Shown here in pieces: positions 1 through 9,547 of a stretch of 38,494 bases of DNA. The position numbers and the translations under genes are program-made. Location of the stretch: assembly GCA_025929465.1 (NCBI GenBank), contig JAICMC010000004.1:1-38494 (forward strand), written 5' to 3'. The stretch is from Nostocoides sp. (GTDB lineage Bacteria; Actinomycetota; Actinomycetes; Actinomycetales; Dermatophilaceae). The notes beneath the pieces are model-generated. The model was not told where the DNA came from and searched no databases. It saw only the letters and a list, made by a program, of their open reading frames with translations. Position 1 is the stretch's first letter, and each line of letters opens with the position of its first letter.

Positions 1-494
1 GGTCCGTCGAGGTGGTCCAGCTCGGACAGGACGAGGGCCAGACGGGTCGTGGGCGGGAGCGCGGCATACGCCCGGAGGACGGCAGGGTCCAGCTCGTCGT
101 CGTCCAGCCCGTATGCCGGGGGCTCGTCGTCGGGGTCGGGGGTGCCGGCCGGCGCGAACACCGGGCTAGTGTCGCCGGGCGCTCCTCGACGGCGGCGCGG
201 AAGGAGCCTGCGGGCGACGGCGGCCCGCGCCTCCGCCTGCGGGGTGCCACGCTCGATGACCTCCGGCCACTCCTCGCGCAGGTCCACCAGCGCTGCGGCG
301 ACGAGGGCGATCGACCGCTCGCGGTCACCGGTCACCAGGTAGGCCAGTCGGGTCAGCTCGGCCGAGCGAACCCGGACCAGTGCCTCGTGGTCGGCGTCCG
401 CGTTGCCGGTGTCGCCCTCGTCCCGGCGCCCGGGACCGGGTCCGGTCAGGGCGTCTGGACCCTGCGGGCCTGGCTGCGCCGCTGCCGTACCCAC
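1..494 (-). CDS. Partial (runs off left edge) protein with a sigma-70/SigE-like N-terminal look; GTG start at 494
   Basis: Reverse-strand frame from GTG reads MGTAAAQPGPQG...DHEALVRVRSAELTRLAYLVTGDRERSIALVAAALVDLREEWPEV..., resembling actinobacterial SigE-family region 2. Not in the ORF track because of the GTG start and truncation. Confidence 0.45.
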   Translation of the reverse strand, partial: MGTAAAQPGPQGPDALTGPGPGRRDEGDTGNADADHEALVRVRSAELTRLAYLVTGDRERSIALVAAALVDLREEWPEVIERGTPQAEARAAVARRLLPRRRRGAPGDTSPVFAPAGTPDPDDEPPAYGLDDDELDPAVLRAYAALPPTTRLALVLSELDHLDG

Positions 495-514
495 CCCTGA
501 AGTGTAGGTCGCGT

Positions 515-587
515 GTTACCGGACCTGTTACCGAACCGTAGGTGCTGTGACCACCGCGCTTACGGTTCGGTAACCGGTTCGGTAACA
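515..587. repeat. 73-nt near-perfect palindrome, copy A
   Basis: GTTACCGGACCTGTTACCGAACCGTAGGTGCTGTGACCACCGCGCTTACGGTTCGGTAACCGGTTCGGTAACA; bases 1-35 pair with 38-72, including a 14-bp perfect internal block. Confidence 0.9.
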
Positions 588-609
588 GGTTCGGCAAGCG
601 GGCGCCCCG

Positions 610-713
610 CGGCTGGACCGGGCGGCTGGACCGGGCGGCTGGACCGGGCGGCTGGACCGGGCTGCTGGACCGGGCGGCTGGACCGGGCGGCTGGACCGGG
701 CGGCTGGACCGGC
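610..713. repeat. 13-nt tandem repeat (CGGCTGGACCGGG), about 8 units
   Basis: Eight consecutive 13-mers with minor variants (CTGCTGGACCGGG; last unit ends GGC). Confidence 0.9.
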
Positions 714-729
714 GGGTCTGCCGTGGGGC

Positions 730-1281
730 TCAGCCAGCGGCCGGTGTCGCCGACCCGGTGGGAGACGGGACGATTGCGGTGGGGGACGGGACGCTTGCGG
801 TGGGAGTGGGGGCACTGGTCGGCTGCAGCGTCCGGTAGTAGCTCTGGCTGTCGAGCACGGGCACGTCGACCTCGGTCGTCCCGGCGATGGGCGACGTGAC
901 GTCGACGGTGATGATGCCACCGGGGGCCGCTGAGACCTTGTCCAGCTCGACCAGGTTGCCGTCGCCGGACATCTGGTCGGTCGTGTAGGCGGGCACCTCG
1001 AACCGCGCCGACGAGCCCGAACCCGAGTCGGTGAACGCGATGGCGACCGCCTGACCGGTGGGGTTGACCACGCTGGCCGAGAGGGTGCCCGGACCACCGA
1101 GCGCCGGGGCCACGACCAGCAGGTTGTCGATCTTCACCGCACCGAGCCCCACCTTGACCCCGTCGGCCGGCTGGTAGTCGATGGTGGTCTGGACGGGCGA
1201 GAAGACTGCGCACCCGGAAAGTCCGAGCGAGGCGGCCAGCAGGGCCGCGGCGCCGAGGCCGCGAACGGTTCGAGTCGTCAC
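730..1281 (-). CDS. Putative lipoprotein
   Basis: ORF 730..1326; GTG at 1281 gives VTTRTVRGLGAAALLAASLGLSGCAVF with lipobox LSGC; Pro/Thr/Ser-rich C-terminus. Confidence 0.75.
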   Translation of the reverse strand: MTTRTVRGLGAAALLAASLGLSGCAVFSPVQTTIDYQPADGVKVGLGAVKIDNLLVVAPALGGPGTLSASVVNPTGQAVAIAFTDSGSGSSARFEVPAYTTDQMSGDGNLVELDKVSAAPGGIITVDVTSPIAGTTEVDVPVLDSQSYYRTLQPTSAPTPTASVPSPTAIVPSPTGSATPAAG

Positions 1282-1462
1282 GTCCGACAGCCTAGCGGCA
1301 CCGGCTCCGAGCCGGCGGATAGGCATGAGTGGGGGTGTCTTGTCAAGAGCCCGCTGTCCGGAAGGCGTTGTGCGACAGGGCCGCTGACCTGCAGGGATGC
1401 GGTGTGGGCGATTCGGTCGAGCGGATCTGCCGTGTTATCCTGTAGGTCGCGAAAGGGGATAA

Positions 1463-1951
1463 ATGCACATGGTGTTCAAGGTCGGCGAGACGGTCGTGTA
1501 CCCGCATCACGGAGCCGCACGAATCGAGCAAATCGAGACACGGACGGTCCGCGGAGAGGAGAAGCTCTATCTCACCCTCAAAGTCGCCCAAGGCGACCTG
1601 ACGATCAAGGTCCCGGCAGACAACTGCGAGGACATCGGTGTGCGTGACGTGGTCGGTCAGGAGGGCCTGGAGAAGGTCTTCGACGTGCTGCGCGCGCCCT
1701 ACACCGAGGAGCCGACGAACTGGTCGCGTCGATACAAGGCCAACCTGGAGAAGCTCGCCTCCGGCGACGTGATCAAGGTTGCCGAGGTCGTCCGCGACCT
1801 GTGGCGCCGCGACAAGGACCGCGGCCTGTCCGCCGGTGAGAAGCGGATGCTCGCCAAGGCCCGCCAGATCCTCGTCTCCGAGCTCGCGCTCGCCGAGAAG
1901 ACCAACGAGGACAAGGCCGAGGCCATCCTCGACGAGGTCCTGGCCTCCTGA
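1463..1951 (+). CDS. carD: CarD family transcriptional regulator
   Basis: [41 protein letters not shown]...; strong match to actinobacterial CarD; SD AAAGGGG upstream. Confidence 0.97.
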   Translation: MHMVFKVGETVVYPHHGAARIEQIETRTVRGEEKLYLTLKVAQGDLTIKVPADNCEDIGVRDVVGQEGLEKVFDVLRAPYTEEPTNWSRRYKANLEKLASGDVIKVAEVVRDLWRRDKDRGLSAGEKRMLAKARQILVSELALAEKTNEDKAEAILDEVLAS

Positions 1952-2673
1952 GCCACCCGACGAACCACGACGCCGACGCACCCCCGGGGGGCGTCGGCGT
2001 CGTCGTCGTGGCGGCTGGCTCCGGGTCCCGGCTTGGGGCCTGCGTACCCAAGGCCTTCGTCCCGGTCGCCGGCCGTCCGCTGCTCGCGTATGCCGTGCAG
2101 ACCGTCGTCGCGCTGCCCGGGCTGCGCTCGCTGGTCATCGTCGTGCCGCCCGGCTACGCCGACCCGACCGACTGGCCAGATGGGCTGTCCGCGCTCCTGC
2201 CGGCCGGCAGCCAGGTCGTCGTCGGCGGTGCCGAGCGCACCGACTCGGTCGGTGCGGGCCTGACGCTGCTCGACCCCGGATGCGACGTCGTCCTCGTCCA
2301 TGACGCCGCCCGCGCTCTGACCCCGGTGGCGGTGTTCGAGCGGGTCGTCGAGGCGGTGCGCGCCGGAGCCGCCGGGGCCGTGCCGGGCCAACCGGTCGTG
2401 GACACGATCAAGTCGGTCGACGTCGACGGCATCATCACCGGCACCCCGGACCGGTCCGCCCTGCGGGCCATCCAGACGCCACAGGGTTTCGCCCGGGAGA
2501 TCCTGCTCGCGGCATACGCCTCGGGCCGGCAGGGGACCGACGACGCAGCGCTCGTCGAGGCCGACGGCCACCACGTGCGGGTGGTGGAGGGCGACCCGCT
2601 GGCGTTCAAGGTGACCACGGCCGCCGACCTGGCGCATGCCGAGCGCGTCCTGGCCAGCTCCCCGCGTCCGTGA
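1948..2673 (+). CDS. ispD: 2-C-methyl-D-erythritol 4-phosphate cytidylyltransferase
   Basis: [15 protein letters not shown]...[17 protein letters not shown]...[10 protein letters not shown]; 5' end uncertain (the track's GTG at 2008 truncates the first beta strand; CTG at 1948 is a candidate start). Confidence 0.9.
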   Translation: MSHPTNHDADAPPGGVGVVVVAAGSGSRLGACVPKAFVPVAGRPLLAYAVQTVVALPGLRSLVIVVPPGYADPTDWPDGLSALLPAGSQVVVGGAERTDSVGAGLTLLDPGCDVVLVHDAARALTPVAVFERVVEAVRAGAAGAVPGQPVVDTIKSVDVDGIITGTPDRSALRAIQTPQGFAREILLAAYASGRQGTDDAALVEADGHHVRVVEGDPLAFKVTTAADLAHAERVLASSPRP

Positions 2674-2701
2674 CCTACCCTGCTGCTAGCAGGGTCAGGT
2701 C
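2672..2701. other. Hairpin between ispD and ispF
   Basis: GACCT-ACCCTGCT GCT AGCAGGGT-C-AGGTC (one bulge); a second perfect hairpin GCGCAGGC-TGCG-GCCTGCGC follows at about 2707-2726. Confidence 0.6.
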
Positions 2702-2792
2702 ACCGAGCGCAGGCTGCGGCCTGCGCCGAGAAGACCCCCCTTGCTGGCAGCAGGTGCAGCACGGGGCGCCGAGACGATGGGAGCACCTGGTC

Positions 2793-3281
2793 GTGAGCGT
2801 TGGGTCGCCGCGAGTGGGCGTCGGGGTCGACGTCCATGGGTATGCCGCAGACGGTTCGGCTCGGGCGCTGTGGGTCGCCGGGCTGCTGTGGCCGGGCGAG
2901 CGGGGGCTGGACGGGCACTCCGACGCCGACGTCGCCGCGCACGCTGCCTGCGATGCGCTCTTCTCCGCTGCCGGGATCGGGGACCTCGGGGCGCACTTCG
3001 GCACCGGGCGTCCCGAGCTGGTCGGCGCATCCGGGTGCACCCTGCTGGCGGAGGCGGCCCGGCTGGTCCGGGCGGCGGGGTTCGAGGTCGGCAACGTCGC
3101 CGTCCAGGTGGTCGGCAACCGGCCCCGGATCGGCTCCCGGCGCGCCGAGGCGGAGACGGCGTTGTCGACCGCGGCGGGTGCGCCGGTCTCGGTGAGCGGC
3201 ACGACGACCGACGGGCTCGGTCTCACGGGTCGGGGCGAGGGCCTCGCGGCCATCGCCACCGCCCTCGTCCTGACCTGCTGA
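2793..3281 (+). CDS. ispF: 2-C-methyl-D-erythritol 2,4-cyclodiphosphate synthase
   Basis: [17 protein letters not shown]...[35 protein letters not shown]; start refined from the track's 2670 to GTG 2793. Confidence 0.93.
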   Translation: MSVGSPRVGVGVDVHGYAADGSARALWVAGLLWPGERGLDGHSDADVAAHAACDALFSAAGIGDLGAHFGTGRPELVGASGCTLLAEAARLVRAAGFEVGNVAVQVVGNRPRIGSRRAEAETALSTAAGAPVSVSGTTTDGLGLTGRGEGLAAIATALVLTC

Positions 3282-3370
3282 CCGTGGCGTGACCCGGTCG
3301 ACGGCGATCGAGCGGGGTGGGGCAGGGTTGGGGGTAGCAGCCACCCGGCATACCGCTCAGGAGGACCATC

Positions 3371-4456
3371 GTGCCGCAGACCGTCCAGGGCGTCATCGCC
3401 CGCGCCAAGGGCGCACCCGTCGAGCTCGTGGACATCCTCGTTCCCGATCCCGGTCCCGGCGAGGCGGTGGTGAAGGTCGAGGCGTGCGGCGTGTGCCACA
3501 CCGACCTGCACTACCGCGAGGGCGGCATCAACGAGGAGTTCCCGTTCCTGCTCGGCCACGAGGCGGCCGGGACGGTCGAGGCGGTGGGCGAAGGAGTCAC
3601 CGAGGTGGCTCCCGGTGACTTCGTCATCCTCAACTGGCGTGCGGTCTGCGGGCAGTGCCGCGCCTGCCTCAAGGGCAAGCCCTGGTACTGCTTCAGCACC
3701 CACAACGCGACCCAGAGGATGACCCTCAGCGACGGCACCGAGCTCAGCCCGGCCCTGGGTATCGGAGCCTTCGCCGAGAAGACGCTCGTGGCCGCCGGCC
3801 AGTGCACCAAGGTCGACGCCGACGCCGAGGCGGCTGCGGTCGGGCTGCTCGGCTGCGGCGTGATGGCCGGCTTCGGCGCCGCGGTCAACACCGGTGGTGT
3901 CCAGCGCGGCGACTCGATCGCCGTCATCGGCTGCGGCGGCGTCGGCAGTGCCGCCATCGCGGGGGCGCACACGGTCGGGGCGACGACGATCATCGCCGTC
4001 GACGTCGACGACCGGAAGCTGGAGCGGGCCAAGCGGTTCGGCGCGACGCACACCGTCAACAGCAAGGACACCGACCCGGTCGCCGCCATCCGCGAGCTCA
4101 CCGGGGGGCACGGTGCGGACGTCGTCGTCGAGGCGGTCGGACGGCCGGAGACCTACGAGCAGGCCTTCTACGCAAGGGACCTGGCAGGGACGGTCGTCCT
4201 CGTCGGAGTTCCCACGCCCGACCTTCAGGTCACCCTGCCGCTCATCGAGATCTTCGGCCGCGGCGGCTCGCTCAAGTCGAGCTGGTACGGCGACTGCCTG
4301 CCCTCGCGGGACTTCCCGATGCTCGTCGACCTGTACCGGCAGGGTCGGTTCGACCTCGACGCGTTCGTCACCGAGAAGATCGGGATCGGTGACGTCGAGG
4401 CGGCGTTCGAGACGATGCGCGGCGGCGACGTCCTGCGGTCGGTGGTCGTGCTGTGA
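3371..4456 (+). CDS. mscR: S-(hydroxymethyl)mycothiol dehydrogenase (zinc alcohol dehydrogenase family)
   Basis: [51 protein letters not shown]...[13 protein letters not shown]. Confidence 0.9.
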   Translation: MPQTVQGVIARAKGAPVELVDILVPDPGPGEAVVKVEACGVCHTDLHYREGGINEEFPFLLGHEAAGTVEAVGEGVTEVAPGDFVILNWRAVCGQCRACLKGKPWYCFSTHNATQRMTLSDGTELSPALGIGAFAEKTLVAAGQCTKVDADAEAAAVGLLGCGVMAGFGAAVNTGGVQRGDSIAVIGCGGVGSAAIAGAHTVGATTIIAVDVDDRKLERAKRFGATHTVNSKDTDPVAAIRELTGGHGADVVVEAVGRPETYEQAFYARDLAGTVVLVGVPTPDLQVTLPLIEIFGRGGSLKSSWYGDCLPSRDFPMLVDLYRQGRFDLDAFVTEKIGIGDVEAAFETMRGGDVLRSVVVL

Positions 4457-5130
4457 GCCAGGGCGACGAACACCGTATGCCGCAGCTGCCCACCTCTCCC
4501 GGCGGCGTCCGGGTCGAGCGCGTGGTCACGTCCGGGACCTTTGCGCTGGACGGCGGGGAGTGGGACGTGGACAACAACGTCTGGGTGGTCGGCGACGACG
4601 AGCAGTGCCTGGTCATCGACGCCGCGCATGACGCCCGGGCCATCATCGGCGCGATCCCCAAGCATCGCAAGGTGGTCGGCATCATCGCGACGCACGGCCA
4701 CAACGACCACATCAACGCCGTCGGCGAGCTGACGAGCATCACCCGCGCCCCGGCACACCTGCACCCTGACGACCGGATGCTGTGGGACGAGCTCTACGCC
4801 GTCGGACCCGACCACGAGCTGACCGACGGCCAGGTCGTGACGATCGGCGACGTCGACCTGCGCGTCCTGCACACGCCCGGCCACTCGCCGGGCGCCGTCT
4901 GCCTGCATGCCCCGTCGCTCGGCGTCGTCTTCACCGGCGACACGCTCTTCCAGGGCGGGCCGGGTGCGACCGGACGCTCCTACAGTGACTTCCCGACCAT
5001 CATCGACTCGATCCGCGACCGGCTGCTCACCCTGCCGCCGGAGACCGTCGCCCTCACCGGGCACGGCGAGTCGACGACCATCGGCGCCGAAGCCCCACAC
5101 CTGCAGGAGTGGGTCGACCGCGGCCACTGA
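4453..5130 (+). CDS. MBL-fold metallohydrolase
   Basis: Metallo-beta-lactamase motif THGHNDH, ...[15 protein letters not shown]; overlaps the mscR stop by 4 nt (GTGA), a common pairing with mscR. Confidence 0.9.
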   Translation: MSQGDEHRMPQLPTSPGGVRVERVVTSGTFALDGGEWDVDNNVWVVGDDEQCLVIDAAHDARAIIGAIPKHRKVVGIIATHGHNDHINAVGELTSITRAPAHLHPDDRMLWDELYAVGPDHELTDGQVVTIGDVDLRVLHTPGHSPGAVCLHAPSLGVVFTGDTLFQGGPGATGRSYSDFPTIIDSIRDRLLTLPPETVALTGHGESTTIGAEAPHLQEWVDRGH

Positions 5131-5152
5131 GGCACGCGCATACCAGGTCCGC

Positions 5153-5722
5153 TCAGTCGGTCTCCGCGACGTAGTCCCACCCGGCGGCGGCCTGCGTGCC
5201 CGACGGGTAGAAGCGGAGCAGCCCCTCTCCGCTCGGCAGCGTCGCGACGAGCCGAACCGTCGCCACGCGTCCCGCCGTGAGGGTGGCAGGCAACCCGCCG
5301 GAGGCGAACCGCAGCGGGTGGACGCCGCCGGTGTGGTCCAGGACGTCGAACCGGGCGGAGCCGAGACCGACCGTGCCGGTGGCCGCGCTCAACGTCACGG
5401 TGAACGTGCACGGCACCTGCTCGGCGCCGACCTTGGTGTCCGCCGGGTATGCCGGTCCCTCCACCTGGACCTGGAGCTGGCCGGAGCCCGTGCTGACGAC
5501 GACAGGGCTGCCCGGATAGGACATGGCCGGCGACCTCGTACTGCCGTGCGCGACGCCCGCGGAGGTCGGTGAGGGCAGGAAGGCCGGCCAGCTGCCGATG
5601 CCGGACTCCGTCGAGGAGGGGGACGACGGCCGAGGTGCCGGGGCGGCGGAGCAGCCGGCGAGCACCACCACCCCGGCGGCCACCGCCCCGACCAGATCCA
5701 GTCGGCGGGCCCGTCTGCCCAC
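5153..5722 (-). CDS. Putative lipoprotein
   Basis: ORF 5153..5773; GTG at 5722 avoids overlap with the upstream gene and gives a signal peptide with lipobox LAGC. Confidence 0.65.
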   Translation of the reverse strand: MGRRARRLDLVGAVAAGVVVLAGCSAAPAPRPSSPSSTESGIGSWPAFLPSPTSAGVAHGSTRSPAMSYPGSPVVVSTGSGQLQVQVEGPAYPADTKVGAEQVPCTFTVTLSAATGTVGLGSARFDVLDHTGGVHPLRFASGGLPATLTAGRVATVRLVATLPSGEGLLRFYPSGTQAAAGWDYVAETD

Positions 5723-5729
5723 GGCAGCG

Positions 5730-7937
5730 CTATCGGCCGCAGTGCTGGGCCGCTGCCGCCGCGCTCTGGTCACCGCACCGGCCGGCGTTGGTGAACACGT
5801 CGGGACCGAACGGCCTCAGGCCGGCCTGGGCGGCGAACCCGAGGTGCCCGAGGCCGTCCAGGCCACCGCTCACGGTTCCTGCCGACAACGCCGAGTGGTC
5901 GGCGCCGTGGGAGACCTGGAAGATGTCCTCCATCGTGCGCAGCCACGAGTAGTGGTTGTAGCTCGTCGTGGACACCGAACCGGGCCTGATGAGCGGGGAG
6001 ATGAGTACCGAGCCGGAGATGCCGCCGCCGGGCGTGGCGTCCTGGGCGTCGAACGTCGCGAGCGGTGTCTCGCCGGAGGCGAGGTGGCCGGGGACGCCGG
6101 TGGCCGACAGGGTCACGCTCGTCACGCCTGCTGTCGTGCGCACCGGGTGGTCGAGCGCGTTGACGAGCGTGAAGGACCCGTCGGTCACCGGGTCGCTGGA
6201 GGCGGCCACCAGGTTGGGTCCGGAGTTCACGACCGAGCCGATGTAGGACCCCGCCGGGATGCCGACGCCAGTGACCAGACGGCCGAGGTCGGCGGTCGTC
6301 ACGCCTGCCTGGACCGTGCTGCTGCCTGCCGCGGCCGTCGCCGGCACGGTCGTGGCAGTGGAGTAGCCGTAGCCCGCGCCGGTGTTCTTGGCGCCCGGTA
6401 CGCAGTTGGTCCGGTCGGCGTTGACCAGAGGTGTGTCCTGCTCGCACGAGGGTGGCCGGGTGATGAAGCCGTTGTTGCCCGGTCCGGGGTAGAGCTGGTT
6501 GCCGAGGGCGTCGGTGCCGAGCGTGGCGTTGGGCCCGGTGGGCTCCCAGCCGACGTTGCGACCGTTGATGTTCTGACCGGCGCGGTCGGCCTTGACGTAG
6601 TCCTTGGCCATCGCGCCCGGCTGGGGGAACTGGTTGTCCGGGAACCGGAGGTAGCCCGCGGCCGTGCTCGCCACGGTCGGGTTGGTGTACCGGTAGATCT
6701 CGTGCTTGGCGGCCGCCCTGGCGACCGCTGTGTGGTCCGTGGCGTTGTTGAACGACATGTTCGTGAACGGCGGGTTGGACTCATCGAAGGTGATGTCGAT
6801 CAGACCGCCGTCCTTGAAGGCCGCCGAGCGCTCGATGAGCGGCACGTAGTAGCGCAGGAACAGGTCGGAGGCGTACAGGCCGCCGGTGTAGTTCTTCGGG
6901 GCGGTGCTGAGCGGCAGCGTGTAGTCCGGCCGGCCCGAGGCGTCGAACACGCCGGACAGGTTGTTGCCCTTGCAGGTGGCGTCATGCGCGTCGGAGCAGT
7001 TGTCCGGGGTGACCCAGCTGAACGCCGGCACCTGGTCGGCGGGCTTGCGCAGGTCGGCGATCAGCCCGCTCGCCGGGTCGGCGAGGTTGACCAGGTGTGC
7101 GGTGTCGGTGTCGGTCCCCCCACCGAGGGGCGTGGTCAGCGCATCCGTCCCGGTGTTGTCGTCACCGGTGATCGAGTGGAACCAGGCGAACGGGAAGTGC
7201 TTGGCGACGTACTGGTCGTTGGGCTGGGCACCGGTGAAGGACACGATCCCGTTGGCCTTGTCCTGCGCGGTGACCGTCATCGACCGCGGGTTGGTCGTGG
7301 GGTTGTTGGCCGGCGACCCGGGCGCACCGCCCAGGGCGTCCTCCCGCCCGGGCTGGCTGCGCAGGTCCTGGGCGTAGCCCTTCCAGCGGATGCCGGCGGC
7401 GTCGAGCTGGTTGAACAGGGTGGGCACGTCGCGGGGATAGGTGCACCCGTTCTGCCCGTCCGGGGCGTTGGCACCGGCGGGGGAGGCCACCTGACCGTAG
7501 GCGTCGGTCCGGCCGAACCTCGGGCCGCTGTGCTGGGTGAGGATGTCGGCGTTCGTGCCGAGGTCGGTGTTGGCGACGTCGCAGTCCTCCTGGACGTCCT
7601 GGCTGGGTGCCTGGCCGGAGACCAGGCTCAGGTAGTTGTCCATGCTGTAGTGACCGGTGCCGTAGTAGTCCTTGAGCAGGGCACCCTGGGACGGCAGGGT
7701 CTTCCACAGGTAGCTGTTCTGGTTCAGGCCCGTGAAGGTCGCGTCGTAGGACTTGTTCTCCAGGATGATCAGCCAGACGTGCTTGACCTGGCCGGGTCGC
7801 AGCCCGGTCGACGTCAGCAGCGTGCCGGCCGCGCCCACGGCGCCGGACGTCGCATACGAGGGTGCGGTCACACCGGTCAGGGCGACGCTGGCCGCGGCCA
7901 GAGCCGTGAAGCCGACGACACGTCGAGACGTTCTCAC
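5730..7937 (-). CDS. Secreted phosphoesterase/alkaline phosphatase-like (phospholipase C-type phosphoesterase family)
   Basis: Signal peptide, then VKHVWLIILENKSYDATF...YYGTGHYSMDNYLSLVSGQAPSQD...FSWVTPDNCSDAHD...YYVPLIERSAAFKDGGLIDITFDE. Confidence 0.85.
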   Translation of the reverse strand: MRTSRRVVGFTALAAASVALTGVTAPSYATSGAVGAAGTLLTSTGLRPGQVKHVWLIILENKSYDATFTGLNQNSYLWKTLPSQGALLKDYYGTGHYSMDNYLSLVSGQAPSQDVQEDCDVANTDLGTNADILTQHSGPRFGRTDAYGQVASPAGANAPDGQNGCTYPRDVPTLFNQLDAAGIRWKGYAQDLRSQPGREDALGGAPGSPANNPTTNPRSMTVTAQDKANGIVSFTGAQPNDQYVAKHFPFAWFHSITGDDNTGTDALTTPLGGGTDTDTAHLVNLADPASGLIADLRKPADQVPAFSWVTPDNCSDAHDATCKGNNLSGVFDASGRPDYTLPLSTAPKNYTGGLYASDLFLRYYVPLIERSAAFKDGGLIDITFDESNPPFTNMSFNNATDHTAVARAAAKHEIYRYTNPTVASTAAGYLRFPDNQFPQPGAMAKDYVKADRAGQNINGRNVGWEPTGPNATLGTDALGNQLYPGPGNNGFITRPPSCEQDTPLVNADRTNCVPGAKNTGAGYGYSTATTVPATAAAGSSTVQAGVTTADLGRLVTGVGIPAGSYIGSVVNSGPNLVAASSDPVTDGSFTLVNALDHPVRTTAGVTSVTLSATGVPGHLASGETPLATFDAQDATPGGGISGSVLISPLIRPGSVSTTSYNHYSWLRTMEDIFQVSHGADHSALSAGTVSGGLDGLGHLGFAAQAGLRPFGPDVFTNAGRCGDQSAAAAAQHCGR

Positions 7938-7997
7938 AAGGTCCTCCTCCAGAAGGTTGCGCTGTCCTCACAGCCTCCCGCGCCGACCGGACGGGAC

Positions 7998-8015
7998 CCA
8001 TGACAGATGTCATGG
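7998..8015. promoter_or_regulatory. Operator-like inverted repeat CCATGACA-GA-TGTCATGG
   Basis: Perfect 8-bp arms with a 2-nt spacer, between divergent phosphoesterase and cysS. Confidence 0.55.
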
Positions 8016-8105
8016 TTGGAACCAGCGATCTGGTGAACCTCTCGTGGCCGGCTCCCCCGGGGCCGGGCGTCCCGTCGGTCCCTTCCGCGCCGGTAAACTC
8101 GCCCG

Positions 8106-9545
8106 GTGAGTCTTCGCCTCTACGACACCGCCGCCCGCGCCGAGCGTGACTTCGTCCCGCTCCGTCCCGGCCGGGCCGGCATCTACATCTGCGGGCTCAC
8201 CACCCAGGCCCCCCCGCACCTCGGGCACGTCCGGTTCGCCGTGGCCTTCGACGTGCTGCGTCGCTGGCTGACGGTGGGCCACGGCCTGCAGGTCACCCTG
8301 GTCCGCAACGTGACCGACATCGACGACAAGATCCTCGCCAAGTCGGCTGACGCCGGTGAGGACTGGTACGCCCTGTCCTACCGCAACGAGCTGGAGGCCC
8401 GCGACGCCCTGGAGTCCCTGGGGGTGCTGCCCGCCACCTACGAGCCGCGCGCCACCGGCCACGTCCCGGAGATGGTCCAGATCATGGCGACCCTCGTGGA
8501 GAAGGGACATGCGTATGCCGCGGCCGACGACAGCGGCGACGTCTACTTCGACGTACGGTCCTGGCCGGCATACGGCGAGCTGACCCACCAGCGGATCGAG
8601 GACATGGCCGCGGCCGAGGACGCCGACCCGCGCGGCAAGCGGGACCCACGTGACTTCGCTCTTTGGAAGGGCGCCAAGCCCGCCGAGCCCTCGACGGCGA
8701 GCTGGCCGACGCCGTTCGGACGCGGACGACCGGGCTGGCACCTCGAGTGCTCGGCGATGGCCCGCAAGTACCTCGGCGACACCTTCGACATCCACGGGGG
8801 CGGGGTCGACCTGCGCTTCCCGCACCACGAGAACGAGGAGGCCCAGTCCCGCGCTGCCGGAATGGGATTCGCGTCCTACTGGCTGCACAACGCCTGGGTG
8901 ACCATGGGTGGGGAGAAGATGAGCAAGTCGCTCGGCAACTCGCTGCGGGTCAGCGAGGTGACCAGCGTGCACCGCCCGCTGGCCGTCCGCTACTACCTCA
9001 CCGCCGCGCACTACCGGTCGATGATCGAGTACCACGAAGGCTCGCTCGTGGAGGCCGCCACCGCGGTGGAGCGGATCGAGAACTTCCTTCGACGCGCGCT
9101 GCCCGGGGTCGAGACGCTGCTGCCGACGGGGGCGCAGACCCTGCCGCTGGAGTTCGTGGAGTCGATGGACGACGACCTGGGCGTCTCCGGGGCGCTCGCC
9201 GTCGTCCACGACACCGTCCGGGCCGGGAACACGGCCCTTGATGACGACGACCGCGAGGTGGCTGCGGGGCACGCGCGCGCGGTCGTCGCGATGACCGACG
9301 TCCTGGGGGTCAACCCGCTCGACCCGGTGTGGGGGCACACGTCCGGCGCTGCCCACCCCGAGGTCGTCGGGGCACTGGACGCCCTGGTCTCCAAGCGCCT
9401 GAAGGCCCGTGCCTCGGCCCGCGCCGCTCGCGACTTCGCCACCGCCGACGCCATCCGTGAGGAGCTGGCCGCGGCCGGTGTCGTCGTCGAGGACACCTCC
9501 GGCGGAGCCCGCTGGTCCGTCGCCCGACCCACCCAGGAAGACTGA
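8106..9545 (+). CDS. cysS: Cysteine--tRNA ligase
   Basis: [30 protein letters not shown]...[39 protein letters not shown]...EKMSKSLGN. Confidence 0.97.
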   Translation: MSLRLYDTAARAERDFVPLRPGRAGIYICGLTTQAPPHLGHVRFAVAFDVLRRWLTVGHGLQVTLVRNVTDIDDKILAKSADAGEDWYALSYRNELEARDALESLGVLPATYEPRATGHVPEMVQIMATLVEKGHAYAAADDSGDVYFDVRSWPAYGELTHQRIEDMAAAEDADPRGKRDPRDFALWKGAKPAEPSTASWPTPFGRGRPGWHLECSAMARKYLGDTFDIHGGGVDLRFPHHENEEAQSRAAGMGFASYWLHNAWVTMGGEKMSKSLGNSLRVSEVTSVHRPLAVRYYLTAAHYRSMIEYHEGSLVEAATAVERIENFLRRALPGVETLLPTGAQTLPLEFVESMDDDLGVSGALAVVHDTVRAGNTALDDDDREVAAGHARAVVAMTDVLGVNPLDPVWGHTSGAAHPEVVGALDALVSKRLKARASARAARDFATADAIREELAAAGVVVEDTSGGARWSVARPTQED

Positions 9546-9547
9546 AG

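Noticed and set aside
515-587. Simple Rho-independent terminator interpretation of palindrome copy A
   Set aside because: No U-tract, the arms extend about 36 nt, and a same-length covarying copy exists elsewhere. Copy B could still act as a terminator between convergent genes.
5523-8003. Long plus-strand ORF of 826 aa
   Set aside because: Antisense to a clearly coding secreted phosphoesterase and lipoprotein; low-complexity GC-rich shadow ORF.
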